A program made the translations under genes and the position numbers. Under the pieces are notes generated by a model. It saw only the letters and a list, made by a program, of their open reading frames with translations, was not told the DNA's origin and did not search any database. A stretch of DNA of 64,000 nucleotides from Shewanella sp. KX20019 (GTDB lineage: Bacteria; Pseudomonadota; Gammaproteobacteria; Enterobacterales; Shewanellaceae): NCBI RefSeq assembly GCF_016757755.1, contig NZ_CP068437.1, positions 5,146,001-5,210,000 of the forward strand, in the 5' to 3' direction. How positions within the stretch are numbered: position 1 is the stretch's first letter; each line of letters begins with the position of its first letter. This document shows positions 26,980-36,095 of this stretch, piece after piece.

Positions 26980-28842
26980 ATGCGCCTAACACCTATATTG
27001 ACTCGGAGAGCAGCCCTTACAGCTCTAGTTGCTCTTGCGACCAGTGCCACCAGCTTGAACACCATTGCCACAGAACACGATGCCACACCTCAATTGGCGA
27101 CCACATACGTGAATGACGCCATTTTGCCGCCGATGATTGAATGGCACGGCAAAAGCGAATCGCTATTGGCCGCACCGGACAGTGAGTGGGCGACTCCTTT
27201 TGAAAAGAACGGCCTTAAAACAAGTCCAAACTATGACGAAACATTCATCTGGTTAGATAAGCTTATTGCTCAAAGTAATATGCTCAAAAAAGTCAGCATA
27301 GGTAAGAGTCCACAGGGACGCGATATTTGGATGATTGTGGCCTCTAAAGAGGGTGCCGAAGACGCTACGACTCTACTTAAGGGTAATAAGCCAAGTGTAT
27401 TGGTGCAAGCAGGGATCCATTCAGGCGAGATCGATGGTAAAGACGCGGGCATGATGCTGCTACGCGACATGGTATTTGGCAATAAATCAGCATTGCTTGA
27501 TAATGCCAACTTACTGTTTGTACCGATTTTCAGCGTTGACGCCCATGAGCGTTCAACTCAATTTAATCGCGTCAATCAAAGAGGGCCGGTTAATATGGGC
27601 TGGCGTACTACCGCCAACAACCTCAACCTCAATCGTGATTACGCCAAAGCAGACACCCTCGAGATGCAACACATGCTGCGCGCCATCAATATCTGGCAAC
27701 CCGACCTATACATTGATGTGCATGTTACCGACGGCATTGACTATCAGTATGACGTCACCTTTGGCTACAACCTCGCTCAAGGTCTTAGTCCGGCAAGCTA
27801 TAAGTGGTTAGAGCACAGCTATCGCCCCGCAATTGAATCCGCACTCACCGATGAAGGACATATCCCAGGGCCATTAGTTTTCGCCATCGATAATACTGAT
27901 ATCACCAAGGGCATGTCGTTATGGAATGCTGGCCCACGCTTCTCCAATGGTTACGGCGATGCCCGTCACTTGCCGACTATTCTAATTGAAAACCACAGTC
28001 TAAAGCCGTTTAAGCAGCGCGTACTCGGCACTTATGTGATGCTCGAAGCCACTTTGAAGACTATTGGCAAAGATGCAACCAAGCTTAAGTCGGCGATCCA
28101 ACAAGATAAATACCGCTACTCATCACGACTAACACTGACCTGGAAACAGGAGCAACAAGCTCAAGGTTGGGACTTTAAAGGCATCGGTTACTCGATGGAT
28201 CAAAGTCCGATAAGTGGCAACGAGATTGTCCGTTGGAATGGCGAAGCTAAGCTATACCCGAACCTCCCCGTGATCGGTGGTACTAAAGCAGATATTAAAG
28301 TGAATCGCCCAACGGCCTACTTTATCCCGCCGCAGTGGACAGACGTGATTGAACGCTTAAGTGTGCATGGCATACGCATGACGACAATCAGCAAGCCAAG
28401 AGAGCAGAAACTACAGCAGTATCAGTTTTCCGAACCTAAATTTTCGACAGCTGATTATGAAGGCCGGCAACGTGTTAGCGCTGATATCAGCAGCCAGCGA
28501 ATCGATACCACTTTAGCTGTCGGTACAGTGCGTATCGATACCGATCAACCACTAGGCGATCTCGCCATACTGCTGCTTGAGCCGCAATCGCCCGATTCAC
28601 TATTTCAGTGGGGTTTCTTTAACCCTATTTTCACTCGCACCGAATATATTGAAAACTATGCAGTTGAACCGTTGGCAGCACAGATGCTAAAAGCGGATCC
28701 TGCACTGCAAGCCACATTCAATGAAGCGCTAAAAGATAAGGACTTTGCCGCTAATCCTCAAGCGCGCCTACGTTGGTTCTATGAGCGTAGCCCGTATTAT
28801 GATAACCAATACCAGATGTACCCCGTGCTAAGAAGCAACTAA
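26980..28842 (+). CDS. Secreted M14-family zinc carboxypeptidase
   Basis: A signal peptide of about 30 residues (MRLTPILTRR followed by an Ala/Leu-rich core and STATEH-like end) precedes a peptidase M14 domain. The zinc ligands are the HSGE motif near residues 147-150 and the histidine in DVHVTDG near 248; a glutamate in ILIENHS near 337 may be catalytic. The C-terminal about 230 residues contain no motif that I recognise and are likely an additional beta-rich domain. Total length is 620 residues. The protein probably digests peptides in the periplasm or outside. Confidence 0.87.
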   Translation: MRLTPILTRRAALTALVALATSATSLNTIATEHDATPQLATTYVNDAILPPMIEWHGKSESLLAAPDSEWATPFEKNGLKTSPNYDETFIWLDKLIAQSNMLKKVSIGKSPQGRDIWMIVASKEGAEDATTLLKGNKPSVLVQAGIHSGEIDGKDAGMMLLRDMVFGNKSALLDNANLLFVPIFSVDAHERSTQFNRVNQRGPVNMGWRTTANNLNLNRDYAKADTLEMQHMLRAINIWQPDLYIDVHVTDGIDYQYDVTFGYNLAQGLSPASYKWLEHSYRPAIESALTDEGHIPGPLVFAIDNTDITKGMSLWNAGPRFSNGYGDARHLPTILIENHSLKPFKQRVLGTYVMLEATLKTIGKDATKLKSAIQQDKYRYSSRLTLTWKQEQQAQGWDFKGIGYSMDQSPISGNEIVRWNGEAKLYPNLPVIGGTKADIKVNRPTAYFIPPQWTDVIERLSVHGIRMTTISKPREQKLQQYQFSEPKFSTADYEGRQRVSADISSQRIDTTLAVGTVRIDTDQPLGDLAILLLEPQSPDSLFQWGFFNPIFTRTEYIENYAVEPLAAQMLKADPALQATFNEALKDKDFAANPQARLRWFYERSPYYDNQYQMYPVLRSN

Positions 28843-28860
28843 AAACAGTTGCGCTTCATG

Positions 28861-28896
28861 AACAAAAAACAGCGCCAAAAGGCGCTGTTTTTTGTG
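28861..28896 (+). terminator. Terminator between the M14 peptidase and the methyltransferase
   Basis: AACAAAAAACAGCGCC / GGCGCTGTTTTTTGT forms a strong symmetric hairpin between convergent genes, so it may act in both directions. Confidence 0.9.
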
Positions 28897-28916
28897 ATGA
28901 CGGCATGATATTGCTC

Positions 28917-29720
28917 TTAAGCCTTTTTGATCCCGGATATTGCATAGGTTAGCGGTAGACGTTGGCCTTGCTGCTCAACAAAATAACGCTCACATTGGGT
29001 GTTGCCTGTCGCGAGTTCAACCTCAACAACCTCTTTAGTGAGTCCGTCAAAACAGTCATATGGGCTAAAAGGGTACTCATTGAATGACTCTATTTCGATG
29101 CCTGCACGGATCAATGCATTAAGCACATCAGACAGAGAATGCGACCAACTGATAAAGGTCTCAGTCTCATCACCGGCGTTCTCGGTGTAAGTCGGTTCAT
29201 CTTCAACATCGGGTTCATCTTGGTGGAAGTAGCTATAGCCTTCAAATACTGCTTGTGCAGGATGAAACTCCACCATATAAAACTGACCACCAGCCTTGAG
29301 TTTACTCGCTATAGTCTGTGCCCACTTGTCTAAATCAGGTAGCCATACGATGGCGCCATAAGAGGTGAATACAATATCGAACTGCCCCGCTACCTGCTCT
29401 GTCACCTTATAGACATCGGTACAAACAAAATCAGCATCCAAACCTGCTTGGGTTGCCAATGAATCAGCTTGTTCAATAGCCGCAATAGAGAGATCCACAC
29501 CAGTGACCTTGGCTCCAAGTCTCGCCCATGACAATGTATCTAAACCAAAATGGCATTGTAGGTGTAATAGACTTTTGCCTGCTACATTCAACGCCGCAAG
29601 CTCTATCTCTTGCAAAGAGCTGTTACCCTTTAAAAAACCAGTCACATCGTAGAAGTCTGAAGTGACATGGGTTTTCACACGGCGATCCCAACCCTGTTGG
29701 TTAACTGATAAATAATCCAT
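28917..29720 (-). CDS. Class I SAM-dependent methyltransferase
   Basis: The protein has the Rossmann-type motif I region LHLQCHFGLDTLSWARLGA followed by the acidic residue of VTGVDLS, and motif II DIVFTSYGAIVWLPDL. The substrate cannot be inferred. I start it at 29720, where GGAAG lies upstream, giving 267 residues; the frame extends to 29789 without support. It is a single-gene unit. The family is common in Shewanella as an unassigned methyltransferase. Confidence 0.85.
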   Translation of the reverse strand: MDYLSVNQQGWDRRVKTHVTSDFYDVTGFLKGNSSLQEIELAALNVAGKSLLHLQCHFGLDTLSWARLGAKVTGVDLSIAAIEQADSLATQAGLDADFVCTDVYKVTEQVAGQFDIVFTSYGAIVWLPDLDKWAQTIASKLKAGGQFYMVEFHPAQAVFEGYSYFHQDEPDVEDEPTYTENAGDETETFISWSHSLSDVLNALIRAGIEIESFNEYPFSPYDCFDGLTKEVVEVELATGNTQCERYFVEQQGQRLPLTYAISGIKKA

Positions 29721-29978
29721 AAGCTTGCTTCCATTCCAATTGCGCCAACTGATTTGGCTATTCGCTATCAAACCCTTGAGTAAAATCACTAATAATGTCG
29801 ATTCTGGCCAAATTGATGAGCGAATTCACCACTAAAGATTAAGGTAACAATAAAACATCATAATTAAAACAACTAGATAACCACTTGGCACGTTACCTGC
29901 AAACATTAGAAGCAAAGCAGTACGACTCAATATTGGTCACAAAAATAGAAAACAAAACAATAACAAGGACACCGTATA

Positions 29979-30734
29979 ATGAAACTACTCTCTAGCCTTT
30001 TTGCTGCAGCGATTGCACTCACTCTCTCTGGTTGCATCATCAATGTTAATGGTGCCCATGCAGGACCTATGGATCACCAGAAGAAGACCATTAAGATTGA
30101 AGCCGCTGGCATCGACACACTTGTTGCTGACACCGGTGCTGGAGACTTGAAGATCCAAGGCGTTGTAGGGCTGACTCAAATCACCGTTATTGCCGACATA
30201 TATACTTACGGCGATATCAAAGCTGATTTAACCTTAGATAAAAAGGGCAGTAACGCAAAATTGGTTGCTGAGTTTGACAGCAATATCAATTTCAGCCGCT
30301 CTCCTTACATCGATCTAACCATTCAAGTTCCTGCCGATATGATGCTAAAGCTTGAAGATGGCTCTGGTGATATTGAGATTAGCAATGTCACTGCAAATAT
30401 CCAGCTTGAAGATGGCTCAGGTGACCTTTCGATTCAAGGCGGTAATAACCTCAACATCATCGATGGCTCAGGCTCGGTATCGATTAGCAACACCACAGGC
30501 ACACTGACCCTTGAAGATGGTTCTGGTTCAATCAACTTAAACGGCATCGGCGGCGATACCAACATCGATGACGGTTCTGGCGACATGACAGTAACCAACG
30601 TCAATGGTCACGTAGTGATTGATGATGGTTCAGGCGACATCGAAGTCGACAACACCAAAGGACTTAGCATTGTCGATTCAGGTAGCGGCGATCTGAGTGT
30701 CGACAATATCAATGGTTCAGTGAGCATGAACTAG
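29979..30734 (+). CDS. DUF4097-like lipoprotein with seven 18-residue repeats
   Basis: The lipobox LSGC, with Cys19, follows a short signal peptide, so the protein is a lipoprotein. Residues about 30-120 resemble the DUF4097 putative adhesin fold. From residue 124 to the end there are seven units marked by (D/S)GSG(D/S), spaced at 54, 51, 54, 54, 54 and 54 bases, that is 18 residues with one 17. Such a period fits rungs of a right-handed beta-solenoid with Asp/Gly turns. The ligand is unknown; calcium binding at the Asp-Gly turns is possible but not shown. Confidence 0.85.
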   Translation: MKLLSSLFAAAIALTLSGCIINVNGAHAGPMDHQKKTIKIEAAGIDTLVADTGAGDLKIQGVVGLTQITVIADIYTYGDIKADLTLDKKGSNAKLVAEFDSNINFSRSPYIDLTIQVPADMMLKLEDGSGDIEISNVTANIQLEDGSGDLSIQGGNNLNIIDGSGSVSISNTTGTLTLEDGSGSINLNGIGGDTNIDDGSGDMTVTNVNGHVVIDDGSGDIEVDNTKGLSIVDSGSGDLSVDNINGSVSMN

Positions 30735-31137
30735 CCTGGCATTGAGTCGAGTTGCTTGTGCAAGTAAATCACTCAAATTCACTTTTTTAACCCATTTATA
30801 AAATTTATTCTAAAATTAACTCAAGGATGAGTAATCCTTCCCGGCGCAGGTGCTGTTGTCGATTAATGTGCTAACGGTCAGTTATGCTGACCTTAAGCAC
30901 ACTAGAGTACAGCAGCGTCCTGCCCACCCTTTCAGGATCTCAGCTGGATTATCAGCTGGATTATCAGCTGAGTTTCGACAATTTCCTTCCTTTTTATCGT
31001 TACTCTGTCATCCGAAGTTAACTTCAATATTGGTGGTTCCAATTTCCTTGAATTGGCGCTCATCCCCGTAGTTTTATAGTTGCGATTTCATTTTTATAAA
31101 CCAAAGTCAAAGTCGTGGTGCTTCGCCCACACCAGAG

Positions 31138-31166
31138 CCAAGGGGCAAAGCGCTTGCGCCCCTTGG
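31138..31166. repeat. GC-rich hairpin in the gene-poor region
   Basis: CCAAGGGGC and GCCCCTTGG pair around an 11-base loop that is itself partly self-complementary. The surrounding GC content is higher than its neighbours. There is no T run, so it is not an obvious terminator. Confidence 0.6.
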
Positions 31167-31470
31167 CAATCCCTCAGCGCCCCGGCGAAATTTCTGAGAA
31201 ACGAAACTTCCAACGGGGAAGATTACTGCCTGCAAGTTTGGCTAATTAGGTTTTACTATCGATATTCACTGAAGTGAGATGTACATAATCTCAAAAGCTT
31301 TTACTGGTAACTTCAAACACAGATAGTTTACGCTTTAATAATTCAGTACAGATACGGCTGAGGCCGTTGAAAACAAGGTGAGAGATAGCGCAGTGATCAA
31401 GCTTTCGAACGAGAGGCATGGATGCCGAACTGGCCTTTAAATAAGGATATTATTTGTTTTTGTTGAACTT

Positions 31471-31632
31471 ACAAGCCCAAATATGTTCTATTCAGAATCT
31501 GGCATTTCCTCCATCCCTGGAGGTCAGACATACTAGCAGCGAGCCTCGATAACGTCTGCACATAAGGTCGTTCAATTTGATCACGACATTCGGACATCCT
31601 GTCCAGTACCACCGCAGGCAATTGGAACCATT
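31471..31632. repeat. Direct repeat, left copy
   Basis: About 160 bp similar to 32890-33063. Shared blocks include GGCATTTCCTCC, TGGAGGTCAGA, GTCTGCACATA, TCACGACATTCGGACAT and ACCGCAGGCAATTGGAACCA. The copy has short internal differences from the right one, including the loss of about 9 bases after TCGTTCA. The two copies bracket one orphan gene. Confidence 0.8.
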
Positions 31633-31841
31633 AGATATAACAGAGTACTCTGCACTGAATCGTACACAAAAAGTACCCACGGAGCTTAGCCACAGATAAT
31701 TCTGTAACATTTGAGAAAAGGCACATAAATTAATGTGGCTGTGGCAGCAGCCAAGTCCAACAAGCGATTTACACCTTGCAGATAACACAACACATAAATA
31801 CTAAGACGTTAAGTAGCAATCTATAGGTCGGAGGAAAAGCG

Positions 31842-32630
31842 ATGGATGAAGATTTGGAATTGGATTTCAGTGAGTTCGAATATCTATTCAACAAAGAATC
31901 TGATCTTTTTAAATTTGGTGGAATCTTAAGAGCCGAAATAAATATTTCTGAAAAAAAAGTAAGAAATAAGAGAGTTGAAATTGATGTCCGAAAAAATCAA
32001 ACTGGTACAAAGAATAAGCGTGCATACAGTCTCTCAAGTCATCCTAGAGAAAAGACTAGCTTTGAAAAAAAGGCTTGTTTATTAATTGACACCAACAAAT
32101 CCAATGATTCTTGGTTAACGACAGCCTTGTATATTACAGAGCAAGATGGCTTTATGAACCATGAACTTTTTGTACACCTATGGGATGATAACAGAACGAA
32201 AACTCAGTTTAAGGAATTGAATATATGCAAGGAAGTCGTTGGTATATACCTTGAACTGTCATTTCTCATCAATGTTTTTGGGATCGAGAATACTCTGATC
32301 AGAGTGCTTAACGATGCAAACCTTGCTCAGCAAGATTTAGTTAGGGAGTTTCTAATGACTACGATCTCTAAGCAGGAACGAGGTTTAAGAGGAAATGACT
32401 TCGATATTTGCTATATAAATGATAGAAACAAAAGTAGGCATAAGGCTAATGCATTGTTTTATCGAATTGATGAGCTGCATCGTAAAATCAAAAGTGGCGC
32501 TGTTACCGACATGAGAGAAGCTGTTGCATGGGTTTTAAGTAAAGATATATCCGAGCTACAAGATTTAAATCCCAAGTTACTTGAAGATATAAGAGTAATT
32601 CCAGTGAATGATGTGCTGATGCATGCCTAA
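31842..32630 (+). CDS. Hypothetical protein flanked by direct repeats
   Basis: I do not recognise the 262-residue product. It has no signal peptide or membrane helix. The N-terminus is acidic (MDEDLELDFSEFEYLF), residues about 35-75 are Lys/Arg-rich, and the C-terminal half looks alpha-helical. A strong ribosome-binding site (GGAGG, 8 bases before the ATG) suggests that it is a real gene. It is more AT-rich than most of its neighbours and is enclosed by two diverged direct repeats, so recent acquisition is likely. A role in mobility or defence is possible but unsupported. Confidence 0.7.
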   Translation: MDEDLELDFSEFEYLFNKESDLFKFGGILRAEINISEKKVRNKRVEIDVRKNQTGTKNKRAYSLSSHPREKTSFEKKACLLIDTNKSNDSWLTTALYITEQDGFMNHELFVHLWDDNRTKTQFKELNICKEVVGIYLELSFLINVFGIENTLIRVLNDANLAQQDLVREFLMTTISKQERGLRGNDFDICYINDRNKSRHKANALFYRIDELHRKIKSGAVTDMREAVAWVLSKDISELQDLNPKLLEDIRVIPVNDVLMHA

Positions 32631-33058
32631 TCGGGTAGCCGGAGGTATCTAACCTCCAGCCCCACCCTGCATACGGTTCCGCGCACGACTGAATGGATTC
32701 AGGAGACAGAGAAACGGAGAAGCGGTTACCGAGGGCGGTTCATTGTGAGCGCCTAATTTAAAATTTCTTAAGATAGTCTTTGCATAAGAAAAAAAGGCAG
32801 GGCGGCCGTATCTTTCTATCGAGTCTCTATTTCAAACTCATATGCCGAATTAATGCATTTTCCAACCTTGTGTAGATACGGTTGAGACCACAAGGCCAAT
32901 TATGTTCCAGACAGAATTTGGCATTTCCTCCGTCCTTGGAGGTCAGATGTGCTTGCGGCGAGTCTCAGCAGTGTCTGCACATACGGTCGTTCATTCACAT
33001 CCGTGTGATCACGACATTCGGACATTCTGTCCAGCACCACCGCAGGCAATTGGAACCA
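32631..33058. other. Non-coding stretch between the orphan gene and the GIY-YIG gene
   Basis: About 430 bp with no credible gene. The first 130 bp contain short GC-rich hairpin-forming pieces unlike the neighbours. The last 170 bp are the right copy of the direct repeat, which runs into the 3' end of the GIY-YIG gene. Confidence 0.6.
32641..32657 (+). terminator. Hairpin after the orphan gene
   Basis: GGAGGT / ACCTCC stem begins 10 bases after the stop. It is not followed by a T run, so it may belong to the flanking element and not be a terminator. Confidence 0.4.
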
Positions 33059-33063
33059 CTAGG
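32890..33063. repeat. Direct repeat, right copy
   Basis: About 174 bp similar to 31471-31632 in the same orientation. The ACCGCAGGCAATTGGAACCA block ends directly at the stop codon of the GIY-YIG gene at 33059, so this copy forms the border with the ordinary chromosome. Confidence 0.8.
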
Positions 33064-33328
33064 CCAACTCCCCTGCTATCAACGCCAGTTTCTTAATCCT
33101 TGGCCACTTCTTTAACGCGATCTCACGCTTAAGCGCATCACTGCGGCTGCCTACCGTTTCCGAATAGGCTAACGTCAGTGGGCCTTTACCCCGCAGAAAC
33201 TTGGCTGACTTGGCACTATTACTCTGATGCTCTTTAAAGCGCCGGGTCACATCGGTGGTGACGCCTGTGTATAGGTGGCCGTTGGCACAGCGCACCATAT
33301 ACAAAAACCAGATTGACTCAGTTGCCAC
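33059..33328 (-). CDS. GIY-YIG nuclease-superfamily protein (YhbQ-like)
   Basis: A single GIY-YIG domain of 89 residues: WFLYMVRCANGHLYTGVTTD at the N-terminus, the conserved arginine in RRFKEH and FLRGKGPLTLAYSE further on. Proteins of this size and type are widespread; most have no known substrate. The start codon is GTG and overlaps the stop of the S9 peptidase gene by one base (TAGTG), so it is translated with it. Confidence 0.88.
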   Translation of the reverse strand: MATESIWFLYMVRCANGHLYTGVTTDVTRRFKEHQSNSAKSAKFLRGKGPLTLAYSETVGSRSDALKREIALKKWPRIKKLALIAGELA

Positions 33329-35511
33329 TATTTGGCAGTTACCTTATCTACACTTTTAGCCAAGCCACTATCTAAGCCAAGCAAGCCGATGAAGAAGGCG
33401 TACTCTTGCGCTTTGTCTTCATAGCGGCGATAACGGCCACTCTTACCACCGTGCCCCGCTTCCATATCGGTATCAAACAGCAGTACATTATTGTCGGTCT
33501 TCATATCGCGCAGCTTAGCGACCCACTTAGCAGGTTCAAAGTATTGAACTTGTGAATCGTGTAAGCCGGTAGTGACTAGCAAATGCGGGTACTCTTGCGC
33601 TTTAACTTGATCATATGGCGAATAACTTAGCATGTAGTCAAAATAGACTTGCTCGTTCGGGTTGCCCCATTCGTCATACTCGTTAGTCGTGAGCGGGATT
33701 GATTCATCCAACATAGTCGTTACCACATCAACAAACGGCACGTGCGCTGCAACGGCAAAGTAGCTTTGTGGTGCTTGGTTTATCACCCCGCCCATCAGCA
33801 ACCCACCAGCACTACCACCTGCCGCGACAACCTTGTCTTTATCTCCATAGCCTTGTGCAACTAGTTCCTGGGTTACGTCGACAAAGTCATTGAAGCTATT
33901 TTGTTTATTGAGCATACGCCCATCGTCATACCAACCACGTCCAAGCATTTCCGAGCCACGTACATGGGCAATCGAATAGATAAAGCCACGATCCAGCAAG
34001 CTCAAGATAGAGGAGCTAAAGTCAGGATCAACCGTGTAGCCATATGAGCCATAGCCATATTGGTACAACGGGTTAGTCCCATCTTTGTTGAACATGTCTT
34101 TGCGGTAAACCAGAGTCACAGGAACCTCTTCACCATCACGCGCTTTGACAAATAATCGCTCTGCTTGGTAAAGCGTGGCATCAAAGCCACCGAGCACTTT
34201 TTCTTGCTTCAGCAGCTCACGTTGATTGGGCTTTGCCAAATCATACTCGTAGACAGACTCTGGCGTGGTCGGGCTAGAGTAATACACTCTGAGTTTGTCG
34301 CTATGCTGGCTAGCATTCACATCAAAGCCAACCACATAAGCGGGATCATTGAACTCAAGTTCAAAACCCGCAGCCATATCAAAATCTTGCCCCTGCAATG
34401 GATACACATGAATACGACTGATGCCACGTTCACGGGTTTGCACCACCATGTATTGGTCTAGTAACAGTACATCTTCAATTCTTGATTGTTCATCGTGGCC
34501 AATAACATCTTGCCAAGCTTGCTTGTCAGCAGCTTTATCTACCGCGACTTTCATTAAGCGAAAGTTACTCGCCTGCCAGTTGGTTAAGATGTAATAGCTG
34601 CCAGCCAATTTAGAGACCGAATACTCATGCCCCTCTTCTCGTGCCAATATTGGCTTAAACTCGCCTAACGCCGCATTAGCATCCAGCATTGATACCTCAC
34701 TGGTAATGGTACTTTCTGCGTACAGGGCGATTGAGGTTTCGTCGAGTGATTTACCCAGGCCAATATAAAAGGTGTCATCTTTTTCTTCATACACCAGTAC
34801 ATCTTCAGTTTGTGCTGTCCCCAGTTGATGGCGAAACACCTGATAACCGAGCAAGGTTTTGGGATCTTTAGCGATATAGAATAGATGTTGATTATCATTG
34901 GCCCATACGACGTGACCGTCAGTACCTTCAAGCTGATCTTCGATTAGCTCACCTGTATTAAGATCTTTAAAGTAGAGGGTATAGATCCGGCGACTGAGTA
35001 GGTCCTCACCAAAGACTAATTTACTTTCATCAGGGCTGACCGATATGCCCCCTAAACCGTAAAAGTCATGACCTTTAGCGCGATCGTTGACGTCAAGTAG
35101 CACTAACTCATCGCTACTTTTTAACTCAGTTTTCCTAGCCACTACCGGATATTCAAAGCCCGCTTTGTAGTAGCGGTAATACCAATGATTATGCCAAAAA
35201 TAGGGCACGCTCGATTCATCCTTATCAAGTCTGCCGATCAGCTCTTCAAATAGCTGCTTTTTAAGTGCGTCGTAAGGCTGAAATTGCACCTTGGTATAGT
35301 CATTTTCAGCATTAAGGTGAGCAATGATCTTAGGGTCTTTACGCTCGTCATCACGCATCCAGTAATAGTCATCGATACGAGTTTCACCATGCAGCTCCAT
35401 AATGTGAGGAATTTTGTCAGCTTTAGGTGGCTCAATTTGCGTTGTTGCGGTCATATTAGTACATCCGAGTAGCATTACGCTGCTTAGTGTGAAGGCGAAA
35501 AGTAGTTTCAT
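33328..35511 (-). CDS. S9 family peptidase (oligopeptidase B-like) lipoprotein
   Basis: The protein has a lipoprotein signal ending in LLGC (Cys17), an N-terminal beta-propeller domain and a C-terminal alpha/beta-hydrolase domain. The nucleophile lies in GGSAGG near residue 568, the acid probably in GLHDSQV near 651, and the histidine in GHGGKSGR near 686. The sequence around YYWMRDDERKDP is typical of oligopeptidase B. I start it at 35511, with AAGGAT upstream, giving 727 residues. The lipobox indicates membrane anchoring, while classical PtrB is cytoplasmic, so this is the exported paralogue type. Confidence 0.9.
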   Translation of the reverse strand: MKLLFAFTLSSVMLLGCTNMTATTQIEPPKADKIPHIMELHGETRIDDYYWMRDDERKDPKIIAHLNAENDYTKVQFQPYDALKKQLFEELIGRLDKDESSVPYFWHNHWYYRYYKAGFEYPVVARKTELKSSDELVLLDVNDRAKGHDFYGLGGISVSPDESKLVFGEDLLSRRIYTLYFKDLNTGELIEDQLEGTDGHVVWANDNQHLFYIAKDPKTLLGYQVFRHQLGTAQTEDVLVYEEKDDTFYIGLGKSLDETSIALYAESTITSEVSMLDANAALGEFKPILAREEGHEYSVSKLAGSYYILTNWQASNFRLMKVAVDKAADKQAWQDVIGHDEQSRIEDVLLLDQYMVVQTRERGISRIHVYPLQGQDFDMAAGFELEFNDPAYVVGFDVNASQHSDKLRVYYSSPTTPESVYEYDLAKPNQRELLKQEKVLGGFDATLYQAERLFVKARDGEEVPVTLVYRKDMFNKDGTNPLYQYGYGSYGYTVDPDFSSSILSLLDRGFIYSIAHVRGSEMLGRGWYDDGRMLNKQNSFNDFVDVTQELVAQGYGDKDKVVAAGGSAGGLLMGGVINQAPQSYFAVAAHVPFVDVVTTMLDESIPLTTNEYDEWGNPNEQVYFDYMLSYSPYDQVKAQEYPHLLVTTGLHDSQVQYFEPAKWVAKLRDMKTDNNVLLFDTDMEAGHGGKSGRYRRYEDKAQEYAFFIGLLGLDSGLAKSVDKVTAK

Positions 35512-35653
35512 TTTGCATATCCTTATGAGCAAAAATATAGCGGCGAGACGGTTCATCGCCATGGCCACATTTCTGTATGCTGCAGCTTGTCATTTTAATC
35601 AAATTGACGCAACATAGCGGCGCTTATCTCGTCAACAAACGTTAGATAAGCTT

Positions 35654-35904
35654 AATTCTCAGGGCGGGGTGTAACTCCCCACCGGCGGTAAGTTATGCAT
35701 GATGTCGTTTTACATCGTCATAAAAGCCCGCGAGCGCCTACCGATACAACAAGATGTCCACTGGTAGGGTCAAGCAGATCTGGTAAACACGCCTTAATGA
35801 TGACGCCCGTCATATTGAGGTTGCACCTATTCCAGAGCCGACGGTAATGATTACTGCTGCGTACTATGTGTGCGGCGTGTACTGAGTCCGGATGAAAGAG
35901 AATA
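35654..35904 (+). promoter_or_regulatory. FMN riboswitch (RFN element)
   Basis: The conserved RFN blocks are seen in order: TCAGGGCGGGGTG near 35659, CTCCCCACCGGCGGTAA near 35675, AGCCCGCGAGCG near 35725, GCAGATCTGGT near 35774, TCCAGAGCCGACGG near 35831 and AGTCCGGATGAAAGAGA near 35885. It lies 190 bp before ribB and predicts repression by FMN. A GC-rich hairpin (GCTGCCTGCGCAGC) just after it may be part of the expression platform. Confidence 0.95.
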
Positions 35905-36095
35905 TAAGATTGAACAATGCTGCCTGCGCAGCAGTATCATAGTGTTTTGCCGAGTGCTAAGCACCTAATACTGCCTGTTATGCCACCATTGATTTCAGCT
36001 CTTATTAAGCACCTGCATTCATCATGAATGTAAGTGTCATTTTCTGTACGCCCTGATTCTGGCAACCCAATGTAGTTTATTTAAGGATGTTAACC

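Larger units (their letters stand above)
30735..31841. other. Gene-poor 1.1-kb region
   Basis: I find no convincing gene. There is a short tandem repeat (CAGCTGGATTAT twice, at 30941-30966), a GC-rich hairpin at 31138-31166 and the left copy of a direct repeat at 31471-31632. The base composition changes several times along it, suggesting a mosaic of remnants. Confidence 0.6.

Noticed and set aside
31080..31277. Short open frame over the GC-rich hairpin
   Set aside because: No ribosome-binding site, biased by the palindrome, and no recognisable protein.
30735..33060. Degenerate group II intron or retroelement
   Set aside because: Pieces such as CATACGGTTCCGCGCACG recall intron-end sequences, but no domain V pattern and no reverse-transcriptase remnant could be read in any frame.
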